Shown here: positions 1 to 9,800 of the stretch, in pieces | How positions within the stretch are numbered: the first letter of the stretch is position 1 | Layout of the letters: each line of letters opens with the position of its first letter | The notes under the pieces: model-generated | What the model was told of the DNA's origin: nothing | The model's input: only the letters and a program-made list of their open reading frames with translations | Database searches by the model: none | Program-made: the position numbers and the translations under genes | From: Deltaproteobacteria bacterium | GTDB taxonomy: Bacteria > Myxococcota_C > UBA6777 | Direction of reading: 5' to 3' | Assembly (NCBI GenBank): GCA_002731275.1 | Contig: PCBK01000165.1 | Span: 62,001-126,000 of the forward strand | DNA: 64,000 nucleotides

Positions 1-966
1 AACATCTTCGTCTTCGGCAAGCTCGCCGTGGTCGAGGATGTTGGAGATATCCGCGAGGAGATCTGCCACGTGCTGATAGCGAAGCATTGGGTCCGGATCA
101 ACAGCTCTCTTGAAGACAACGTCGAGCAAAGGCTCGCAATCTGGGTTGAGCTCGTTGATGGATTCGAATTGTTCTTTGTAGATCTTTCCTGTGAGCATCT
201 CGCCGAGCAGTACGCCCATTGAGTAGATGTCTGCGCGGTTGTCAGTCTCTTGCCCTCCGCGTACTTCTGGTGCGAGGTAGTACAGACTGTCACCCTGATC
301 TTTTTGCGCACGGAGGAGTTTGTCATGCGCGAGCGCCGGCGCGATGCCAAGGTCCGTAAGTTTGAGGACGTCGGGCAGGACGATGATATTTTGGGGCTTC
401 AAATAGCCGTGAAAGAGTGTGGTGTGTGCATATTCGAGGGCTTCGGCAATTTGTGAGAGGATAGGCTCGACCTCTGAGAGCGCAAATACTTGCTTTTTGT
501 CTTTGCGCAAGTTGATGATTTTGCGCAGAGTCAACCCTTCGAGGTATTGCATCGTGAAGTAAAAGTTTTGGCCATCAAGCCCTTCATCGTATATGCGGAT
601 GATGTTGGTGTGGGACAACTTTCGCACACGCCGGAGCGCTTTTCGTAGCTCAAGTGTCGTGTCCCCTGACAAAAAGGTCGGCAGGATCACCTTGAGGGCG
701 AGCTCCATGTCCAGATCTTTGTCGATGACTTTGTACACTGCTCCCAGCGCGCCACTTCCGAGGACTTCCTTGACTTCAAACCGACCGGCGATTGTCGAGC
801 CGACGCGGTAAGGTAGATCGGAAGGTGCCTGTTGACGGCGCTTACGCCTCAGTGTAATTGTTCCTGTTTTCTTTCCCTGACTGGACTGTCCTGCCAATGA
901 TGCTCCGCAGTTATGGCAAGAGATCGCATCATTCGCTACATGAGTTCCACAACGATGACAAAGCAC
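1..966 (-). CDS. Zinc-ribbon protein kinase-like protein, probable pseudokinase (3' end outside window)
   Basis: Minus-strand reading frame open from a GTG at 966 to the left edge, so the C-terminus is missing. GGAG lies six bases before the GTG, which supports this start. The N-terminus is a zinc ribbon (Cys3, Cys6, Cys17, Cys20), followed by a basic linker and a Ser/Thr kinase fold from about residue 60: glycine loop LGSGALG, Lys92 in the ALKV motif, an APE-like YLAPE segment and the IYSMG helix. The catalytic loop, normally HRDLKPxN, reads HGYLKPQN, so the catalytic Asp is Tyr; DFG reads DLG. By family knowledge this should abolish or strongly reduce phosphotransfer, so I infer a pseudokinase scaffold or sensor. 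The fold is certain; inactivity is inference. Confidence 0.85.
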   Translation of the reverse strand, partial: MLCHRCGTHVANDAISCHNCGASLAGQSSQGKKTGTITLRRKRRQQAPSDLPYRVGSTIAGRFEVKEVLGSGALGAVYKVIDKDLDMELALKVILPTFLSGDTTLELRKALRRVRKLSHTNIIRIYDEGLDGQNFYFTMQYLEGLTLRKIINLRKDKKQVFALSEVEPILSQIAEALEYAHTTLFHGYLKPQNIIVLPDVLKLTDLGIAPALAHDKLLRAQKDQGDSLYYLAPEVRGGQETDNRADIYSMGVLLGEMLTGKIYKEQFESINELNPDCEPLLDVVFKRAVDPDPMLRYQHVADLLADISNILDHGELAEDEDV

Positions 967-1231
967 CCTCGACTCCTTTTTCGTACCCTGTATTGCGATT
1001 GGTGTACTTCTTGATGATAGGGCATGACCCTTTGTAATGAATCCAAACTAGCAGGTGAGAATAGACCTATTTCACGCATCCGTCAAGAGATCGCGGTTTA
1101 TCAGCCACTTTTTTCTTCACTGTGACTGTGTTTTTGGTACATTGGACCAGAGGCCGTAAGAAAAAGTCATGAGTTGCTGTGAGCGCGCATGGCTTGGCAC
1201 ATTTATCCTGACAGAGTGTTGGAGATACACG

Positions 1232-1807
1232 ATGATTTTACTTTTAGCGTTCCTGTTTTACGGTGTCATATTGCTCATCTCTGTGGGAGGTGCCTGGTTG
1301 TTCGGCGACTTTTCTTGGTGGTTTCCTCCCCGTAGTTGGCAGGGGATTGGGATCGACGTTGGGATTGGCGTTGGGGGTGGATTGATTCTTGTACTCATCA
1401 GTTTGTGGATGACCCGAACGTTTTCTTGGGGGAAATCACTGGCTGAAGAGTTTGCTGTTGTGCTTGGACCGCTTAAGTGGTGGGAAATTTTGGGACTTGC
1501 GTTGCTGAGTGGTATCTGTGAAGAGGCGCTCTTTCGGGCGGCTTTGTTGCCACACATCGGTCTGTTCGCGAGCAGTGTTTTGTTTGCCCTTGCTCATGTC
1601 GGCAGAAAGAAGTTTTTTCTTGGCTGGACGGCTTTCGCTTTTGTCTTTGGATTGATCGCAGGCAGCTTGTTTCAGTGGCGTTTGGGCTTGCTGCTCCCTG
1701 CAACTTTGCATATCACCGTAAATCTCATCAATTTGTACTGGATTACGAGATTCTATGCTCCCAAAGATCAACAACTTCCTCCATTGCGTATGCAGGTCCT
1801 ACCATGA
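1232..1807 (+). CDS. CPBP family intramembrane metalloprotease
   Basis: Membrane protein of about 191 residues of the CPBP (CAAX protease and bacteriocin-processing, Abi) family. The family signature is visible: an EExxxR motif (CEEALFR), a second motif with His (ALAHVG) and a third segment with His and Asn (HITVN); these are the presumed metal and catalytic residues in hydrophobic helices. An ATG at 1169 is in frame, but the ATG at 1232 follows GGAG with seven bases spacing and begins with a clean hydrophobic helix (MILLLAFLFYG), so I take that start. In relatives the family cleaves prenylated proteins or peptides or confers bacteriocin immunity; the substrate here is unknown. It ends two bases before the convergent SpoIID-type gene. 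Confidence 0.85.
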   Translation: MILLLAFLFYGVILLISVGGAWLFGDFSWWFPPRSWQGIGIDVGIGVGGGLILVLISLWMTRTFSWGKSLAEEFAVVLGPLKWWEILGLALLSGICEEALFRAALLPHIGLFASSVLFALAHVGRKKFFLGWTAFAFVFGLIAGSLFQWRLGLLLPATLHITVNLINLYWITRFYAPKDQQLPPLRMQVLP

Positions 1808-1809
1808 CA

Positions 1810-3465
1810 TCAATAGACCCGTATCAGTGAGGTTTTCGAGTAATAGTGCTTGAGAATCTTTCTGTATGTATGTCCCGCACGGGCCCTTCCCATCGCACCG
1901 TGCTGACACATCCCTACACCATGCCCCCAGCCTCCCCCGATAAATTGCCAACCCCACAGGCGTCCCCCCACGCTCCGTTTGCGCAGTATGAACATGCTAC
2001 TCGACAGGTTTCCGAATAATTTGCGAATCGTCAGCTCTCCGTGAATCAGGATTTGTTTTTTGTCCCCTACGATCTTCATCGCGTACGCTCTCCCGCTCAC
2101 ACCTCTTTTGGTCACTTTCATGTCAAGGACGTTACCGACATCGTATCGTCTCTTCAGCAGGTTGGTGATTTGTGTGATGGAGTAACTCTTTTGCCAGCGA
2201 AATCGTCCTCGCCTTCTTGTGCGTCTGTTGGAACAGTAAGCCGCAGGCGAGGTCGTCAGCCAACGTTGGAGTGTGGCACCTTGCAAAGACATTGTCTTTG
2301 TCGCGTTTGGTGTGTCGGGTTTCCCTCGGAGTGACATATTTTGTGGAGTGAACCATACATGCTCGTTATGTTCTGTATGTCCTCCACAGACAGCGCTATA
2401 AGGTGTGTCTGCCATGCGTGTCTTTGAGAGCATCAGCACCTGTCCTCGGGTTTCTGAGACGGCTTTGTTTGTTCTTGGGTGAGTCGCGTTTGCGCCTGCG
2501 TACACTTGGCAGTGTGTGTGTGCGCAAAAAAGATAAGGGTCGGCGTGATGGCGTGATCCTATTTTAGCGAGTATTTCGTTGCGTGCACACACCGCCTGGG
2601 CTTTGAGCGCCTCCAGTGGCGCGTAGGCTGGCATCTCAGCTGGAAGCAAGCCGCGCAAGTAGGTGGGCAAAGGGAGCCTGTTGATGACAGCAATTTTCCC
2701 GTGTCTGTCGGGGGCAAAGATGATCTCTCCCTGGTAGCTTTTTGTCCTAAATCTGTGTCTGCGCGTGTTGCGTCCTTGTTCCATTCTATTGATCGTGATT
2801 CGTCCAGCACCGGGGTCGATACGTGCGATACGGTTTACGCTCCATTGCTGTTGTCCCTGGCGCATGACATATCGGGCTCCTGGAAGTTTCGTGAGTTGTT
2901 CATGAATGCGGATAGGGGTTTGGTATCTCGTGAACAATCGCGTCGCTTCGCGTTTGGCTTCTCTGTACGTGGAGTAAAATCCGAGCACTGCGAGCAACAT
3001 CCTGTTGTCCAGGAGTTTTCCATTGAGCGAGAAAACTGTACCTATCTTTCTCGAAACGAGGGAGATGTTTCGGTCTTTCCAGGTTTTGGCGAGCCGCTTC
3101 CACAGCGAAGTGTGTTGTTGATGGACGCGAAAAGCTGTCATCCAGTAGCGAGTATGCGCCTTAGAATGCGACTGGAGCGAGAGGGTCACTGGTTGGTTTG
3201 CGAGCAATTGGACTTGTTGGGGGGATGTTTTGTTGCGGTAGACATACGCCGTACAATCTTGTGTGCAGTAGAACCGAACCCGTCGCTTGTTCTCCATCAA
3301 TCCTACAGTGATCTTGGGGATACCCTTCGAGGAGAGTTGGAAGTGGTTGCTGTACAAAGTGCGGAGTACTTGCTGTGTGGTTTGCGCCATCGCATGTGTC
3401 GGGAGCGATAAAGTGGAGAGATAAAGGATCGAAAGGGTCCATAGTAAGCGATATTTCGGGGACAT
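1810..3465 (-). CDS. SpoIID/LytB domain protein, secreted
   Basis: 551 residues with an N-terminal signal peptide ending near THAMA (residue 25). A segment at about 150-190 resembles a SPOR-like peptidoglycan-binding unit (weak). The SpoIID core follows: LPTYLRGLLPAEMP, in which Glu277 matches the catalytic Glu of the SpoIID lytic transglycosylase, then EALKAQAVCAR, a CGGHTEHNE-type metal/substrate motif and the C-terminal GWGHGVGMCQHGA signature. In sporulating Firmicutes SpoIID cleaves denuded glycan strands during engulfment; in Gram-negative relatives the domain is a stand-alone cell-wall protein, so the likely role is peptidoglycan remodelling in the periplasm. The gene lies 120 bases downstream of the reverse transcriptase gene on the same strand, without an obvious terminator between; shared transcription is possible but unrelated function is more likely. 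Confidence 0.85.
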   Translation of the reverse strand: MSPKYRLLWTLSILYLSTLSLPTHAMAQTTQQVLRTLYSNHFQLSSKGIPKITVGLMENKRRVRFYCTQDCTAYVYRNKTSPQQVQLLANQPVTLSLQSHSKAHTRYWMTAFRVHQQHTSLWKRLAKTWKDRNISLVSRKIGTVFSLNGKLLDNRMLLAVLGFYSTYREAKREATRLFTRYQTPIRIHEQLTKLPGARYVMRQGQQQWSVNRIARIDPGAGRITINRMEQGRNTRRHRFRTKSYQGEIIFAPDRHGKIAVINRLPLPTYLRGLLPAEMPAYAPLEALKAQAVCARNEILAKIGSRHHADPYLFCAHTHCQVYAGANATHPRTNKAVSETRGQVLMLSKTRMADTPYSAVCGGHTEHNEHVWFTPQNMSLRGKPDTPNATKTMSLQGATLQRWLTTSPAAYCSNRRTRRRGRFRWQKSYSITQITNLLKRRYDVGNVLDMKVTKRGVSGRAYAMKIVGDKKQILIHGELTIRKLFGNLSSSMFILRKRSVGGRLWGWQFIGGGWGHGVGMCQHGAMGRARAGHTYRKILKHYYSKTSLIRVY

Positions 3466-3585
3466 ATTTTGCTCTAGGGTGTGACGTTGAAGGTGTGGGA
3501 CTGATGCTTGTTGATATACTAAGCGATCATTCGTTCTTTGGGAAGGTGAGGGGAGAGGAGCGTTTGAGCTGTTGGGAGGGTTGGA

Positions 3586-4926
3586 TCAGATCTCGTTTTC
3601 TTCTCGCTCGACGAGTGTCTTGATCTGATCGAGGAATTTACGGCCAAGGGTGGGGTTGGTTTGGTTGATGAATGCGGCGAGACCTCGAAGTTGTTCGAGA
3701 CTCTCCCCTGACTTGTGGGGTTTGCCATTCAATCGGTTGTAAATGCCGGCTTTGACTTGGCGGACGACTTTTCGAGGGACACGAGACGTTGTTTTTTCCT
3801 CGGAGGGTGTGGGGTTGACAATCAGTCCTGTGACTTTTTGTCGGTTGCATTGTCTCATGACGTGTGTCTTTTTGGGGTGGCGTCTGAAGCCCTCAGCCCG
3901 GATGACTTTCTCCGAGAGCCGGAGAAGTGCACCGATGTTGATGTCCGTGTCGTTTGTGGAAAATACGAGATCATCGGCGTATCGAGAGTAAGACCAGCCG
4001 AGTTTTTTGGCGAGTCCACTCATGCGTCGGTCGAGTCTCATACAGACGATGTTTGTGATGGTCGGGCTGGTGGGGGCACCTTGTGGCAAGCTCCTGTGGG
4101 AGAGTGACACATGGTACATTTCACCATCGTGCTCGACCTCTTTGCGTTTGGGTTCTGTACAGATAAGTGCCATGACAGTCGCGACTTGTTCTGGGTACCC
4201 AATTTTGCGAAAGAGTCCTTTGACACGAGGAAATGTCAAGGTTGGGAAGAAATCTTTGAGGTCCATCTTCACGACGATCTTTCTCCCCGCGTGTTTATCT
4301 GCGTGGGAAGCGATCGAGCGCCCGGGGACGAAGCCGTGGGCCGCGCCGTGGATAGGCATACGATCGAGGATCTTGTGGAGGATGGTGTGTTGTGCCTTCT
4401 TCAGCTTGGGTCTTGGCGCGGAGATGACGCGCTCTGAACCATCTGACTTAGGGATTGTAAATTGTTTGTAGTGGGGATTTTTGGTGGCATCGCGATGATA
4501 CGCGAGCCAACGCATCTCAGGCAACGTGAGTGACAAAAACTCCGCGAGAGCATCGACATGTTCGATGTTCGGAAGGTCGTTGTTTGAGATGCGTTGTTCG
4601 CGGTTCTCGATGTCGAATTTATCGGCGTCAACGAGATCGTTGTAAAATACGCCGTTGCCGAGGTGGACGAGGTGAGTCGCGCAGTAGGCTTTCCACGTCG
4701 CTTTGCGCACCACTTTTTCGGCTTCAGCTTCCGCGCGTTTGGACTTTTTGTACGCGGATTTCTGTTTTTGGTTCATTCGTGAGGTATCGTTGTTGTGGAC
4801 CGCCAAACCCTGTGCAGAGAGGGTTTGTTGGATGTAAGGCTCGATACCACCTGCTTTCTTTATCTCTTCCCAAAGTTCGACGCGCTGTTCGTGTGTCTCA
4901 GTGGGAGGGACTTTGATCTTGCTCAT
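3586..4926 (-). CDS. Retron-type reverse transcriptase (myxobacterial Mx162-like)
   Basis: 446 residues. A basic N-terminal extension of about 145 residues, typical of myxobacterial retron RTs, precedes RT motifs 1-7: MDLKDFF with catalytic Asp222, PQGAPTSP (281-288), YADD (316-319) and a KVTGLIVN motif (VTG at 365-367). HGAAHGF (193-199) corresponds to the NAxxH retron motif. NAxxH plus VTG distinguish retron RTs from group II intron and DGR enzymes; no maturase or HNH domain is present. The expected role is synthesis of msDNA from a structured ncRNA. The start has AGGAG about ten bases upstream and lies 35 bases after the upstream WGR gene, so the two are probably co-transcribed; this leaves no room for an msr-msd directly upstream. 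Last gene of the retron-like operon. Confidence 0.9.
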   Translation of the reverse strand: MSKIKVPPTETHEQRVELWEEIKKAGGIEPYIQQTLSAQGLAVHNNDTSRMNQKQKSAYKKSKRAEAEAEKVVRKATWKAYCATHLVHLGNGVFYNDLVDADKFDIENREQRISNNDLPNIEHVDALAEFLSLTLPEMRWLAYHRDATKNPHYKQFTIPKSDGSERVISAPRPKLKKAQHTILHKILDRMPIHGAAHGFVPGRSIASHADKHAGRKIVVKMDLKDFFPTLTFPRVKGLFRKIGYPEQVATVMALICTEPKRKEVEHDGEMYHVSLSHRSLPQGAPTSPTITNIVCMRLDRRMSGLAKKLGWSYSRYADDLVFSTNDTDINIGALLRLSEKVIRAEGFRRHPKKTHVMRQCNRQKVTGLIVNPTPSEEKTTSRVPRKVVRQVKAGIYNRLNGKPHKSGESLEQLRGLAAFINQTNPTLGRKFLDQIKTLVEREENEI

Positions 4927-4961
4927 CGGGGAACGTCTCCTGGATTCTGCTTGAGGTTCGC

Positions 4962-6809
4962 TTACGCTTCTGTATCGATGTAGCCTTTGTTGTGCAATCC
5001 GTCGATTCTCGCGAAGTATTCCTGTCGTGCTTCTTCGGGGCTGTTGAAGTGGAGCTTTTGCGTGCGCAGCTCAGTACCTCGTTGACCCCACTGGACATGA
5101 AGTTTTTTGTGATCGAGCGTGAGTTGGACGAGTTGTTCGACACTACCTGTACGTTTGGTGAGCGCGCGGGTCTCTGCGACGATGATTTGCCGATCTTCTC
5201 CGCTCTTTCTGAGCGCTTCTTGTGCTGAGGTTTGTCGATTGTACAACAAGAACAGCGCGAGAATATACTCCGAAGGGCCTTCTTTGAATTGCGTCTTTTG
5301 AAACCACGGACTCGAGCATTTGGCGCGTGTTAGGCGGCCGTCGAGGGTGAGAAAGAAGCTGGACTTATACGTCCGGTATGCTTCTTTATCTTCGATTTCA
5401 CCGTGGATTTCTGTCCCCGATCCGATCACATGGTTGAGCTTTGTGATCGTTGCGGCGTCTTTTTCGACGAGCTGGTGAGCGAGTTTTTCTCGATCATTGC
5501 GGAACAAGAGTTTCTCTGTCTCAATGGGTTGTGAAGAGAGCTCTCTGTATCGGTACACATCGCTCGCGAGGTCGTAGATGACTCTTCCTTCTCGACATTC
5601 GAGTTGGAGGGCCGCTTCGATGTTCTCTTTTGAAGCCCCCAGGTCATCGACAAGGTCTCCCATCGAGACGAACCAGGATTGTTGGAGATTTTCGCGCAGT
5701 TGTCCACGCAAAGAGTCATCGGCTTTGTCTCTTGGGAACATCAACTCGAATTGTACGCTGGAAGACCAGTCGTTGTTGGTCCAGCCGCTCAATCCGAGCG
5801 TGAAGGTCATATCACCCATGTCGAGGACATAAAATGTCGGTAGACCCGATCCAAGTGTGTAGACATGGATGGTTTGGGTGAGGGGGAGCAGCCTCGCGAG
5901 CAGTTGAAGACGTTTGCGACCCCACGTGCGGATGATCTGGGAATCCCTGCCTTGGTAGGGAGCACCTTGTCCAAAGAAGACCTCTTCCCAAGGCTCCAGA
6001 ATGATGCGGGGGGGTTGTTGTGGAAGCAATTCGAAACGCAATCCACGCGGACTTTTCTTGGCTTTGTTCATGCGCAAGTAAGTGAGCGTGTTGTACATAT
6101 CGATGGGGTCAAGCTCAAAGTGCGTCATCGGCAAGGAAGCCGCGGACTGGACCTGCAGAAAGCCACGAAGCCAACTGTCCGGGATCCGTAGGTCTTTGTG
6201 AAAGTCGCCTTCTTCTTTGGAGGCGGTTTTGTCAAAGCTCTCTGGATCGATCGCGAGATGGGCTTTTTTGTACGTACGAAGGTTTTGTAGCGAGTTGTAG
6301 AAACCTTCGGAAAAGTCGATGTGGGTGGTGCCATAACGAGGATCTTTAACATCCTCGAAGACGTCCCATTTGATCGAGAGTTTCGCGTATGTGGATTCAT
6401 CTTTCGAGAAGACTTCGAGGAAGGTCTCATCGGGATGAATGGTGATCAATGGATCGAAGATGTCGGTATTTTGCGCTTCATCTTCGTCTGATTGCAGCTT
6501 GTCGAGGATCGCCTCCTCTGCTTTTTTGAGGTTCTTCGCAGAGATTTTGACGCTGCTATCTTTGAGCGCCTGCCTTTGCAGATATTGCATGTAAGCAGAG
6601 CGGTCTTTGGCTTTGTATCGGAAGTCAGAGCCGATGACGTGGTACAACGCGCTGAGAGCTTCGCGGAAACGAAGGGGATCACGCAATGTCCCCTGAAAGA
6701 AGGTCGGTGTGCGTTGACCATCAGGGGACAGGTGGATCGCGATGTTTTCGAGATCGGCCTGGACATAGCTAGGGTGATGATATTGAAGTTGAACTTCAGT
6801 AAATGACAT
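4962..6809 (-). CDS. WHSWIM-type protein with degenerate SWIM finger and C-terminal WGR domain
   Basis: 615 residues. The N-terminal ~380 residues match no family I can name. A winged-helix-like segment lies at about 383-422, followed by a SWIM-like stretch (490-525) with the usual spacing and flanking hydrophobic helix. The zinc ligands CxC...CxH are mostly lost: Cys498 is kept, while the others are Ser500, Ser513 and Tyr515 (GPSEY where relatives have GPCEH). A WGR domain (HVQWGQRG, about 564-612) closes the protein; in PARP1 this domain contacts nucleic-acid ends. A GAGGAG ribosome site precedes the ATG, 15 bases after the WD40-HEAT gene. WHSWIM proteins accompany type XIII retrons, which agrees with the RT immediately downstream. 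Domain calls are from visible motifs; function is inferred. Confidence 0.75.
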   Translation of the reverse strand: MSFTEVQLQYHHPSYVQADLENIAIHLSPDGQRTPTFFQGTLRDPLRFREALSALYHVIGSDFRYKAKDRSAYMQYLQRQALKDSSVKISAKNLKKAEEAILDKLQSDEDEAQNTDIFDPLITIHPDETFLEVFSKDESTYAKLSIKWDVFEDVKDPRYGTTHIDFSEGFYNSLQNLRTYKKAHLAIDPESFDKTASKEEGDFHKDLRIPDSWLRGFLQVQSAASLPMTHFELDPIDMYNTLTYLRMNKAKKSPRGLRFELLPQQPPRIILEPWEEVFFGQGAPYQGRDSQIIRTWGRKRLQLLARLLPLTQTIHVYTLGSGLPTFYVLDMGDMTFTLGLSGWTNNDWSSSVQFELMFPRDKADDSLRGQLRENLQQSWFVSMGDLVDDLGASKENIEAALQLECREGRVIYDLASDVYRYRELSSQPIETEKLLFRNDREKLAHQLVEKDAATITKLNHVIGSGTEIHGEIEDKEAYRTYKSSFFLTLDGRLTRAKCSSPWFQKTQFKEGPSEYILALFLLYNRQTSAQEALRKSGEDRQIIVAETRALTKRTGSVEQLVQLTLDHKKLHVQWGQRGTELRTQKLHFNSPEEARQEYFARIDGLHNKGYIDTEA

Positions 6810-6824
6810 GATGCGCTCCTCGGC

Positions 6825-9800
6825 TTAGCTTGCTGGCTGGGCAGTTCGTTTATCACGTTGACGAAGTGCACGACGCCAGGCGCGATAGGCCGCAATGCGG
6901 ATGGCCTGGGGGCTGTTGTCGTTTTGGCGAATACTGTCAAGTGTATGGATCGCTGTTTCGTCGGCTATTTGGCTCAAAGCTTGAATCGCAATGTTTTGGG
7001 TTTGTTCATCTTGCTCACCGCTCAACCATTCAGCAAACAAGCCACTCTGACCTTTGGCGATCAATTGCGGTACGAGATCTCTCATCGCGGTGTGGGATGT
7101 CCATTGTTCTGCGGTCAGAGCTGTCTTGGCAGGTTCTGCTGGGAGCAAGTGTCGACTCGCACCTGGAAGTCTCGGCAAAGATACGAGGAGAGTCGATGTG
7201 TCCTCTTCGATCTGCGAGATGGCCCATACTGCGTTCCGTCGGACTTTCTCCGTGGGATGTTCGAGCAAGTTTTGCAATGCCTCTGTACTTCCTTTGGGAG
7301 CAGCGTTCTTGGCTTTCCCGAGGTTTTGGCTGGCTTGTGCGAGCACTTTTGCAGGCGTGTTGTCCGCTTGCAGCGCGGATAATGAACTCTCCAGCGCTTT
7401 CTCCGGTGCCAGCTGCTCAAGCGCCCACAGAGACGTATTCCAAATCTCTATCAAGCGGTCTGTCTGCTCGGACTTCCAGGACGCGTTTACCTTTTGCAAG
7501 GTCTCTTCGAGTCCTTTCGCGGCCTTGTGATCGCCGAGTTGGACGAGGATATACGCTGCGTTGAGTCGGACTCTTGCGTAGTCATCTTCGAGCGAAGCCA
7601 GCAACCCATCAACAGGTGATACTTCACGCTCCAACAATCCTTGCACAAGGATACGTCTTAACTCGTCATTCACGTATGGACGTTCTGGCTCGTTCTCCTC
7701 TTTCCAGTCCACTGACGTCGATTGGAAGTGAAGGAACATGTCGCTGTCGGAGACCGCGAATCCGGGTGTTGGCAATCGTCGTAAAATATCGACCGCGGGT
7801 GCTTGTGTCGCGATCACTTTTGCAGACTTTTTGCGCTTCTCGGTATCGTAAGACGCGATGTTTGGTGAATCGAAGACCAGCATATGAGGTGTGAGGGAGG
7901 ACTCCCCGTGGATCTTCATCAAGGCATCGAAGGCAGCGTTTCGAACATCTGTGTAGTTGTCTTCGAGCAATGCCACGAGTGTACTCTCTGCTTCAGGTGA
8001 ACCGATTTCACCTAGCTGTTCAGCACCTGTCTGTCGGACAGACCATCCACTCCAATCGTTGGCTTGTTTGATCGCGTTGATCAAGACAGAGAGGGCTTCT
8101 TCGCCGGCGAGATAACGCAGTCCAATCAGCGCACGACAACGCATGTCGGTGTTGTAACTGCTCATCTGTTCGTTCAAAATACCGCGAATCTCGACAGCGC
8201 GTTCGGGCGTTGCGAGGCGTCCGAGTGCTTCGGCTGCGGCATTTTGCGCGGCGTGATAGTCCGCTTCTGGCTCAAACAAAGGCATCAAGTATTCGAGAGC
8301 CCTTGCATCACCGAGGATACCAAGCGCATCAACTGCTTTGATTTGTTCACTGGAGTCGAGGGAGGTTTGGTACGTTGTCAAGAGCACTGGGAAGGCTTCC
8401 TGAACATCGTGGTTGGCGAGCTCAACAGCGGCTTCCAATCTGATCGCTGGATCAGAGTGTGAGAGGCTTTGTTTGAGTGGCTCAATGGAAGTGTCGTATT
8501 TCGGGATGCGGAACGCGATCACTTCACACGCTTTTCGGCGAAGCTCCTCGTTTCGATCGTACAAGAGTTTGGCCAGGATGGCTTGTACTTCTGGACGTTC
8601 GACTTTGCGGAGCTTCTCAACAGAGGCCTCTCGAATATCCTGGCTCTTCGACTGCAGTGCACGCTCAAGATAGTTGACGTACAGTTCGTCATCTCTCGTT
8701 TTGCTCGGCCCTGCGAGTTTCAAGAGTGATTCAAATGCAGCGTGGCGCTGGTAATAATCTCGCTCAAGCTGTGCGATAAGCCACTCCGAAGCTTTGGTAT
8801 CGCCGAGATCCCCAATGGAACGGATCAACATGTTGATGTCGGCTGTCCCCTCTGGATCTTCTTCGATACGTTGTGTGAACGCTTCGTAAGTGTTGTCGAC
8901 TTTGAGTTGGACGAGCGATTGCGCCGCTCTTCGTTGGATATTCTGGTTCTCGTCGTAGAGGAATTCGACAAGGAAGTCGAAGGCTTTGGCTTCATTTCGA
9001 TTGGCGAGTGCCTCTGCGGCTTTCAATCTCAGTTGATCATCATCACTGAGCAACGCTTCGCTGAGCGCGTGGATGACTCTTGGATCCTCTGAGTCGAGCA
9101 GCTTGTTGACAACGCGCAAGCGTACATCCGAGTACTCGGAGCCGAGTGCGAGGATAAATGGCTCCAGACTCTCTTCGCCGTAGAACGCTTGGAGCGATTC
9201 GGAGGCTTTGATACGGATCTCTTTGACAGGTGATTGAAGCGCCTTGATCGCGAGCTGCTTGGCTTCTTCTGAGTTGTTCTCGACAAGAGCGTCGAGCGCG
9301 ATACTCCCAACGTCCGCTTGTGTGCCAAGAAGCGCAATACTGTAAGGCGTGAGTGCGCCGTCTTCAAACAAGCTCTGGACGGCTTTCAACGCGGCTTTTC
9401 TCTGATCGCTGTTGTTGCTGTCGTTCATTGCGTGTTGCAAGGTCGGCAAGAGCGCTTCTTTCTGGAAGAAGGAGAGGGCACCGAGCCGTTGAAGTCCCTC
9501 AATGGCTTTGATCTTGAGTCTCCAGCTGACGCTGGATTGACGGATCAGGCCGACATATGCACCAAACACGATTTGTTCGAGTTCGGGGGATTCTGGTGCT
9601 TTGTCTTTGCTTGCTGCGCGAGGTTTTCCTCCCACTTTGACGTGGCGAAAACGACGTGGGTAATACTGCGCGAAGTGTTCTGGGTCGTTGAGCAAGAACA
9701 ACAGATAGACAGCTTCATAACGCGTATCTGCGCTGTCGCTGTTGAGGGAGTCAAGCAGTTTGGGGACGTGCTTCTCCATAAACGCTTTGTGTTCTTTGTC

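Noticed and set aside
1169-1231. Longer N-terminus for the CPBP protease
   Set aside because: The ATG at 1169 has no ribosome site whereas the one at 1232 has GGAG at good distance and starts the first membrane helix.
3466-3585. ncRNA or terminator downstream of the reverse transcriptase
   Set aside because: No stem with convincing arms or T-run seen in 120 bases on either strand.
3586-4926. Group II intron maturase or diversity-generating retroelement RT
   Set aside because: No maturase/HNH domain or template-variable repeat pair; the HGAAH and VTG motifs favour a retron RT.
4927-4961. An msr-msd RNA directly upstream of the reverse transcriptase
   Set aside because: Only 35 bases separate the two genes and they contain the RT ribosome site; too short for any msr-msd.
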